NCBI GenBank assembly: GCA_921293015.1
Contig: OV121081.1
Location: 48,261,877-48,325,876, forward strand
DNA: 64,000 nucleotides
Source: Phorcus lineatus
Taxonomy: Eukaryota > Mollusca > Gastropoda > Trochida > Trochidae
Reading direction: 5' to 3'
Shown: positions 56,301 to 64,000 of the stretch, one piece after another
How positions within the stretch are numbered: position 1 is the first letter of the stretch
How the letters are laid out: each line of letters begins with the position of its first letter
Translations under genes and position numbers: made by a program
The notes under the pieces: generated by a model
Seen by the model: the letters and a program-made list of their open reading frames with translations, nothing else
What the model was told of the DNA's origin: nothing
The model's database searches: none

Positions 56301-59300
56301 GTCAGTCTGCAAGACATTGGATGAACTTCACTGATTTCAATAGAACAAACAACTGCTAATGGCTAGTACTGGAATTATTCCTTAGGAGATAAATCCATTC
56401 GTTTTTTTTATTTTGGGGTTGTATGTCGTGCATTTTTCACACCAAAATTAAAGTTCAAACCGAGAATGCGAGGTTAAAAATGTTTATTTAGGGGTGAAAA
56501 ATGCACGATATACAACCCAAAAATAAAAAATAGAATGGATTTATCTCCATTCTAACATGACTAATTAGAAAAATAATGAGGAACTAATTTGCCTTGCACA
56601 ACAACAATGTGATTAGGTCGAACCAGTACAGACCAGTTCCACTTGCTTTCGAAACTACGGTACAGTTCCATTTTCAAAGAACACGCTTCAATAAAAAAAA
56701 AGTTTTAAAAAATTAAACCAACAGGTTTTTAAAATAGAACCCCTTAAGTATTTATTTCGTTGACGATAATATCAACAAAAGACAGATTTTTTATCCCGTC
56801 AGAGATACGTTTTTTCACATAAATTATACAAAGGTCACCTATCATCCCTACAATACCGATAAGTAGTTGTTTACTGCTAGCGCTAACTCCTCACGCAACA
56901 AGTGAACTGATTGAATGAACGATCAAGAAAGCTGTATAGTTTGTCATGGTTGAATACACTCTCTGGAACTTCACTTATGAATGAGAGGGGGAAAAGGGAA
57001 GCAGTTTGTAAAGTTGAAGAATAACGTTCGTCTCATCTGTTCGCTTGACGAATCGCTATTGCCGCGCGTTACGGTACGAAGCGAGCTCGGTTTGAAATTA
57101 AATTTAGTGATAAAAGAATAAACTACTTTGACAAAAAATAAACCACATAATGGATTTATCTTCTAAATTTCATAAAAAATACAGTATTCTCATTGTATGA
57201 TTAGAATTGATTTAAAAGTTATTTTGCTGTTGTCTAAGGCGATGAGAACAGTAAGTTCAGCGAATGGAGTTTGTAAATGTGCGCATATGAATGTGAATCG
57301 GTCGTAAATATTTAGAGGTTATTACTAGCGAAATAATCACTCCAAAATTGATTTTGGTAACCAAACAGAAAGCAGTATTTTCATTCTAGTTTTCGTGTCA
57401 TGTTAGAATTCACATTTGAGAACATTTGAACAATGGAGTTTGTAAACGTGCGCATATGAATGTGAATCGGTCGTAAATATTTAGAGGTGATTATTAGCGA
57501 AATAATCACTCCAAAATTGATTTTGGTAACCAATCAGAAAGCAGTATTTTCATTCTAGTTTTCGTGTCATGTTAGAATTCACATTTGAGAACATTTGAAC
57601 AATGGAGTTTGTAAACGTGCGCATATGAATGTGAATCGGTCTTAAATATTTAGAGGTGATTATTAGCAAAATAATCACTCCAAAATTGATTTTGGTAACC
57701 AATCAGAAAGCAGTATTTTCATTCTAGTTTTCGTGTCATGTTAGAATTCACATTTGAGAACCTTTTAGTAGTCTATGAGTAGCCATTGTTTTCCCTAGAC
57801 CTTTAAAATCATGACTGTGCATATTTATATGCCTACAGATATCCATGATTGAAAGCATTCTCACTATATATATATAATATTACATGTATATAACCCTTTT
57901 ATAACAACATCTGACTGTTTCATCAGATCAAGGTTCATATTCTTCTCACATGCACTAGGGCAAAATACTTCTCTTCATTGCAATGCCACAACAGTTTGGC
58001 TACGAAATGTTTTTAAGCCGGACCTCATTTGCTTAATTGAATGTTGTTTTTTATTATTTTCATTCATCTCACCAGTTTAGGAATACAGAGAAGATCTCAT
58101 TGATGCTCATGACATATCCTCTTTATGACAGTAGGCAAATACTATGGACCTAAACGGATGAGGTATGGACCTAAAAGGTCGGGCAAAGCGCTTCATGGGC
58201 TGCATCGAAGTACTATTCCCTCAGGGTAATAATACAATTTGTGCGCTTTGAGCATGCTCTGTCATGGATATATATGAGCATTACAAGAAAGCTATTAGTA
58301 TTATTATCTCAAATACTAATATTTAGGCACTCATAGTATATTAATGACACTCATATAATATCATTTAATGATACTTACCTCACAAATGAGCGAGATAGAG
58401 GTAACATCAGAGAAAGCAACCCCTCCTTCAGGGACGGTCAGCGCCTCGTGCTGACACACAAACTGGAAGTGTCTCATATACTGGCAGATCTTCTCCGTGG
58501 TCGGGCGCTTGTGGGCGTCATGCTCCCAGCAGACTCTCATCAGATGTTCCAGATAGGGGAAGTGGCTCACTATCTGGAAGTCCTGCAGGGATAGAGCAGT
58601 GTTAAACATTAGTGCTGCAAGAAGGATACAATAAAGAAAAAAGTAAACATTGCTCATATACCAATGTACGAGGGGTGTGCCAAAAATTTCATTCTGGGGA
58701 CCAAGCGTGCTGATACCTTTTTCATATGTAAATGTTCATGTATAATTTGTTCAACTGATGTTTTACTGATGTAGCGAGTATCAGCTAAGTATCTGATAGT
58801 CACTCGCCTGTCCTGCATTATTGTGTCAACAGCCTCAGTGTTTTCACCTATGGTGACATCAGATGGACGACCAGGACGGTGCTCGTCTTTAGTGCTTACT
58901 CTACCCCATTTAAATTCAGCACACCAATGTTTAATGGTGCCATATGAAAGAGCAGAGTCACCTAATGTTTGTAACATATCCCCATGAATTTCCTTTGGAG
59001 TGTATTTGTTTAAACTCAGATATTTGATAACAGCCCTACATTCACTTTTCTCCATTTCGGTAAAAGATGTGAGGGTACCTTCGAATGACAGGCTATTATA
59101 TGCAATTGAAGGGTAAGCAACTCGTGATTTTCATGCCATTTACACGTCAGTGACTTCAGGTTCTTCATGCACGCACAGTATGGTTGCGGCATGTTTTCAT
59201 ATTCAGGGCGGATACTTTTGGGACAACCTTCGTAATATGCTATCTGCCAAGATCAGTAGGGGAGGCGGGGTAGGTTGGGACATCAAATATTTCTATTGAT

Positions 59301-62300
59301 TCCAAATAAGGAGAAAGAAACTATTATAACCACATGAAGTGTTATGAGAATATGAGTGTGTGCAATGTTACTCTGTTCATGGTTCATAAACTGGAATATG
59401 TAGGTCAGCTTTTTCTAGAAAGTTCTCTTCTGGAAAGTTCTTTCCTTTCCATGTATTTCTTGTTTCCCTGATGTTTCTAGATAGGAAGTTTCTGGAAATC
59501 TTGTGATCTATATATAAAGGCTAGCAATTTGAGAGCCCTCACCTGTTTTTTCAATAATTGACTTTGAGATCATTCTGCTGGGCCATTGCTCTCAAACTTT
59601 TGGAAACTGTTTACAATCTGATTTATCAAGGAATTTCCATTAAGGACAGTGCTCAATCCATCAGTACTACTTCATCAAGATTTGGTGAATATCACTTTTT
59701 TAAGCTAGCCTTTTGACCCATTTGAGATGAGGTGGAGTGTATTAGGGTTACCAGCATCTCAAATTTCAGTTCGCCTACATGCAACAGTCCATGAAAAAAA
59801 CTTTCCCCTTCCCCATTGGAGCATGATACCCCCCCCTTTCTAATTGAAATATAGTTCTACCTTAATGTTGGGTCTCTTCCTCTCCTTGACCACCGCCTGA
59901 ATGATCTGCATCATGTTGATGTACTCCTCGTAAGGCACGTGACCACACAAGACCTCGTGAACCAGCATGGAGAAGGAGAAGATGTCAACCTGCAAACATG
60001 GTTATGGTTATGATAATAATAAGAACAACAATAATAGTAATAATTATAATACTAAAAACAACAACAAAAATAATAATAATGATGATGATAATAACATAAT
60101 CAACAATGATAATGATGATGATGATGATGATAATGATGATGATGATGATGATTCTGATTCTGATGATTCTGATGATTACGATGATTCTGATGATGATGAT
60201 GATGAGAGCATGACATGAACGCTGAGAAGAATGAATTTTCACCTCTATTGGTTTTAAGACAGATAGGAAAAGATATCTTCTGCCAGAAAGAAGCTTAACA
60301 AATTCAAAATGTAACACATGATCCAACAAATCTTTAGGAATAATTTCAAAATGTTTTTTTCATGAAGATATAAGAGTTCGATTTGTAAACTAAATTCCTG
60401 CTATTTTTCCTGCAACAATTTTTTTAAAGGGAGATATTTCCACCAAAGACAAATAACAACATCAGAAAGAAAAAGCAGCTCCAAGATTTGCAAAAGATAA
60501 CCAACTCTGTAACCCCCTTTGTAACAGTAGCACATGTACGGAAAGATGGAAAAAACTTTTGGACTGACAACAGCAACACAAAATCCTACTGCTAATGCTT
60601 GCAGGCTTTAAAAAGATAAATTAATTATCATAAATCTAAAGTGACTTCACTGGAGAAAGATATTGTTTTACCTGTTCGGTATATGTCTGCCTGTTGAGTA
60701 TTTCTGGCGCCATATATCCTGGAGTTCCAACAAAGCCACTGAGGCCTTGTGTTGTAGAGAACTTGGAGATGCCATAGTCAGAGAGTTTTACATTGACTGA
60801 TTCCTCCACATCCAGAGTACACACAAGGACATTATCAGACTTCAGGTCTCGGTATGTGATGCCGTTCTCGTGGAGGTACTGCAAGCCTTTTGCAACCTGA
60901 CAAAAATATATTGTTATTAAGACAAACTAAATTATTAAGTAATTTACAGAACTTTCTAACAAGATTTTCACAGATACCATTGGAAAATATACTTCTCTGT
61001 GTGAAGACTGTTGCCCAAAAAAATCCTTACAATAAAGCGAAAATCGTATTATTTTATATCTTTATACAAGTCTTCCTGAAAACTAGCATATAGCTAGGTT
61101 TGTTCTTCCATATGTTGCCTTTTGATTTTAGACATTCTAACCCCAAAAATTTATCAACAACTGTCTTATATTGTCTGGGCATATCAAACCATTTTGATAA
61201 TTTATTAGAAACTATGATAATGATGCCTGCTTTTATGGACACAAAACCTATACATTTTGGTCTATTGCAATTAACTTAAAATTTCAATGTTAAACATGAA
61301 CAATTTAAGTTTGGATCTGATCCAGCATTGAAATTATTTCTGAATTTATCTATGATTCAGTTTACGTGTGTAAAGGTCACAACTATGCATTGGTTTTCAA
61401 TAACATAAAATTCACATATGACATGATATGATTGACACATCTATAAATGAATAACATAACATCAAATTTTTATGATCCAAGGGAGATAATAAAGTTTATG
61501 TGTGGATACAAGATTAGAAAACTGAAATGTTTAAACTATCAGTTGGTATGTTCTTTAGATGGAAACATTGCAAATAATCTTGTCCATTTTGCATTCACTG
61601 CCTACAGAAGCAAACATTGAATCTTGTATGAAAGAGTTTTAAATTCTATGTCAAGATATTTTATGCAATTTGTAAAATTAAATGGCAGATCAAGTGGTTC
61701 AGGAACATTAAACAAACCCCTTTTTAATAATTCAACCCCCCTCTCCTTGAAAATCCTGGATCTGTGATTGAAATTAAACCTCATTTTGAAAGACTTAGGG
61801 AGCTCTTTGGGAGCATATTATATATAAAGATGACACAGAATTAATGTGAATTTGAAATGACGAAACCTGGTAAACAATCTTGAAGGTGAGATATTTGTTG
61901 AACACAGTTCCAAATGTCTTTAACTGGTCCGTGAACTTGTTGAACTTCCTGTCTTTTGTGGCATCATTCAGCACATCCCTCAAGGAACCAAGGGGAGCTA
62001 ACTCCATCACTATGTATAGTTCCGGGTGGACACACAGACCAATGAAGGATATTATACATGGATGACGCAGTTTACTGAGAACAGCCACTTCTTTGCGGAC
62101 ATCAGAGAAAGCTTTGTATGCCTGAAATGAAGAAGCGATATGAATTCGGCTTGAACATGTCGGCACCCTCGAACCAGGCTTAATTTTTTCAAGACTATAA
62201 GATTTTGAAAATTCAAATCTTTTTCTTTCATGAAGTATAATAAAAATGAAAGAAATATTTTCATTTCAACCAAAGATTAACCTACACTTCTGTTTTAGGA

Positions 62301-63838
62301 CTTTAGGACTCTCAAACATTTCTAACCTGTTTCTCCAGATACAATAATTTTGACAAAGATCTACTAAAATAAAAGTGGGTTATTCACAACATCCCCTTGT
62401 CCCCTTCTTTTAGAAATCTTGTGTAAGAGAATAGAGAACCCCAACGCACTTTTCAACAGATGAATCAACACTACAAATCAAGTGCACCCCACTGCTAGAG
62501 CAATGTTTGAGGAATCTAGTAATTCAATCCCAATGCTTGTGACAGCTGCATTCTTCATTGCGTTTATCACTTTTTTATGTTCTTTCTGTATTTGAAAAGG
62601 TAAGCATTAGCTATTTTCATTGAATATTCAGCTGGGAAATTTCATGTTATCTACGTCATGGCTTTTACAAAATGACATGGTAAGCCCTGTCGATCAACAA
62701 CGTCAATGAGTAGGGTGTTTTGAATGCAGGAAAAATTATGAAAACTGATTTGAGTGATCAACTTTTTACCTGGCTTGCCTTAAAAACTGCCTTGCAAAAG
62801 TGATCCTATGAATTTAAGCTTCACCAAATATTTTTTAAGAAATTAGACATTTCAAAGCTTTAATACCATCTAAGATCAGTCCTTTAGCACCAGTCTGGCA
62901 AGACACAAACAAGTTGCATCATTCGATCACTCAGAAATATCATTTTATATCAAAAACAGTAACTTAAACTAATGTCTTCCCATGTTACCTCTGCTGTATG
63001 TTTCTCTCCAAGGAGTGAAGTTTAACATAATTTTTTATTTCTGACTGACGTCTTCAGGAATAATGTCACTTTGCATAATTGATCAGGATTCTGTATTTCT
63101 GACCCATAAAATTCTTAGAGATTGTGTGGGAAGATATAAATTAAGTAATAATTATTCCAGAGAGGGAATCGTTGACATAGTTTTCAAGATAGTGATCAAG
63201 CTCTTCCTACCTTAACACTATTTGCTTCATCATCCAATGCTGATTCCACAGAAACATTCTTGTACATTGTGTCCTGACTATCCTGGGTGGACATGCTAGC
63301 GGACCCACTGTCCACACTATCACCTCTGTTGGGTGTGGAGATATTGTAGTGGAACCCCTTGATGGCAATATCCAGTTCTCTGAACTTGCCACGAAAGACT
63401 GAGCCAGCGGCGCCAATTCCAAGGGACTTGTCGCTGATTGTTATCGCTTTTGGATCCAGGAAGAACCTTTTGTAAAACAAACTTTTTAATGTATTTTTGA
63501 TCAATTTATTAATGTTTCATTTGGGATCAAGTGACCTCCCCTGTTCTTTTATATACAATCTAAGAGTGGTACTTACCTGTATTTCTAACAATTTTCTGTT
63601 ACAAAACCTCACCTCTTTGGCAGTTCCTTGAATAGCATCTCAGGTACCAGTTCCTCCAGAGGTATCTTCCCCCCTCTCGGACACGTGATACTTTCCTTCT
63701 TCAGGATGGCAAGAGCACAGGTCTGCACATCAAAATGATCAACACTGACCACATTTCCAGAGTCCTTCTTGACCGGGTCAGTACACTGAGGACACACTGC
63801 AAAAACCTGTGGTAGTTCGTTGGTACACTCCTGGAAAC
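53378..63838 (-). CDS. LRRK1-like Roco kinase, C-terminal half (partial)
   Basis: Nine exons on the minus strand: 63838-63613, 63466-63211, 62121-61867, 60896-60672, 59989-59861, 58582-58379, 56306-56121, 55504-55400 and 55006-53378 (TGA). Phases agree throughout, giving about 1071 residues; the 5' exons (LRR, Roc, most of COR) lie beyond the window. The first exon is the COR end (CPQCTDP, LEELVPEMLFKELPK). The kinase domain follows: GIGAAGSVFRGKF loop, IAIKGF lysine, RHPCIISFIG, MELAPLGSL hinge, YRDLKSDN catalytic loop, DYG in place of DFG, GTPGYMAPE and CWEHDAHKRP. YRD and DYG are typical of LRRK1. The rest is WD40-like, with a long Pro/Ser-rich insertion at about 54580-53750. The family phosphorylates Rab GTPases on endolysosomal membranes; that role is taken from the family. 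Confidence 0.93.
56385..56548. mobile_element. Foldback element in a kinase-gene intron
   Basis: The left arm 56385-56443 (GGAGATAAATCCATTC, GGGTTGTATGTCGTGCATTT, TTCACACC) is complementary to the right arm 56491-56548 with few mismatches. The loop is about 47 bp. A piece of the arm (AATGGATTTATCTTC) recurs at about 57150. Confidence 0.85.
57263..57769. repeat. Three 169-bp tandem repeats in a kinase-gene intron
   Basis: Units start at 57263, 57432 and 57601 with AATGGAGTTTGTAAA and end with TTCACATTTGAGAAC. Each holds a palindrome-like GTGATTATTAGCGAAATAATCAC. The second and third are nearly identical; the first has more differences. Confidence 0.94.
58654..59055 (-). pseudogene. Mariner transposase N-terminal domain, truncated
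   Basis: An uninterrupted 133-codon frame. Residues 1-122 are mariner-type: IKYLSLNKYTPKEIHGDML (first helix-turn-helix), GTIKHWCAEFKWGR, then HRPGRPSDVT linker, VTIRYLADTRYISKTSVEQI (second helix-turn-helix) and HLHMKKVSARLVPRM. After VPRM the frame runs straight into the terminal repeat and flank, so the whole catalytic DDD domain is missing. The remaining part would be a DNA-binding fragment without nuclease function. Confidence 0.85.
58667..59234 (-). mobile_element. Internally deleted mariner-like element in a kinase-gene intron
   Basis: TA dinucleotides flank both ends. The ends TACGAAGGTTGTCCCAAAAG (minus strand from 59234) and TACGAGGGGTGTGCCAAAAA (plus strand from 58667) are inverted repeats. 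The interior encodes only the transposase N-terminus, so this is a non-autonomous derivative. Confidence 0.87.
60000..60205. repeat. Compound AAT/GAT microsatellite in a kinase-gene intron
   Basis: AATAATAACAACAATAAT-type sequence passes into (GATGAT)n with GATTCT interruptions. It lies immediately outside the donor-side or acceptor-side of the exon at 59861-59989 (11 bp from its acceptor). The Asp-rich and Ile-rich open frames over it are artefacts. Confidence 0.93.
61730..61770. repeat. Fragment of the C-rich dispersed repeat
   Basis: TTCAACCCCCCTCTCC followed by GAAAATCCTGGATCTGTGAT matches the style of 29280-29365. It sits in the intron below the exon at 61867. Confidence 0.5.
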
Positions 63839-63889
63839 CTGTGGCAAAAATGTAACTTATTCCATGAACTCAGCATGTATGTGTCACAG

Positions 63890-63985
63890 CTCACTAAGGA
63901 TCGGTATCGCTACTCATTTTCGTATTGCAATATATTGCGATACAGAGAGGCGTATTGCAATACATATCGCAATATATTGGTTATT
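63890..63985. repeat. ATATTGCGATAC repeat cluster
   Basis: CGTATTGCAATATATTGCGA and related GTATTGCAATACATATCGCA and CGCAATATATTGG words occur in both orientations over about 90 bp, making a partly self-complementary stretch. It is intronic to the kinase gene and its origin is unknown. Confidence 0.6.
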
Positions 63986-64000
63986 TTCATATTTTAATTA

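Noticed and set aside
59967-60329. Asp/Asn-rich and Ile-rich open frames
   Set aside because: They are translations of an AAT/GAT microsatellite in an intron.

Overview
This is an AT-rich eukaryotic nuclear window, most likely from a lophotrochozoan and probably a bivalve mollusc. Evidence is GT-AG introns, tRNA-headed SINEs, mariner and Tc1 relics, non-LTR retrotransposon fragments, MITE-like foldbacks and long tandem arrays. Species cannot be fixed from sequence alone. There is no bacterial-type gene organisation.

Layout. (1) 673-2139, + strand: the last three exons of a gene whose 5' part lies left of the window. It is a paralogue of the complete gene at 38425-46337. (2) About 5.98-14.6 kb and 19.7-25.5 kb: two copies of one segmental duplication, each with an intact intronless class A GPCR on the minus strand (7773-8702 and 20731-21660). 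The first copy carries an extra 2.9 kb with a 15-unit, 115-bp tandem array. (3) 14.6-19.6 kb: a cluster of a recurring GTAACA-n-TTTGACAT-type motif, TA microsatellites, a broken Tc1-like transposase and a SINE fragment. (4) 26.2-29.15 kb: a large inverted repeat, 1.23 kb per arm, made of decayed non-LTR retrotransposon sequence. (5) 29.6-37.3 kb: a MITE with TTAA ends, another retrotransposon 3' end, a foldback and otherwise gene-free DNA. (6) 38.4-46.3 kb: a complete eight-exon gene for a 775-residue protein. It has a kyphoscoliosis-peptidase/hillarin-type transglutaminase-like domain that has lost its catalytic triad, followed by a C-terminal region resembling the dynein heavy-chain stalk and microtubule-binding domain. 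(7) 46.3-53.4 kb: gene-free DNA with small repeats. (8) 53378-63838, minus strand: nine 3' exons of a LRRK1-like Roco kinase (end of COR, complete kinase domain, WD40-like C-terminus with a long proline-rich insertion), continuing off the right edge.

The strongest candidate for something undescribed is the pair of KY-pseudoenzyme plus dynein-stalk-like genes. Together they suggest a cytoskeletal adaptor family expanded locally in this genome. Other notable structures are a 27-bp array that repeats a 5' splice-site-like sequence just downstream of a real donor, a duplicated intron-exon junction in the left paralogue, the LINE palindrome, and SH3-ligand-like motifs inside the LRRK WD40 region. 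No operon-like cooperation is implied; the genes are separate transcription units. Domain calls were made by eye from motifs, without database searches.
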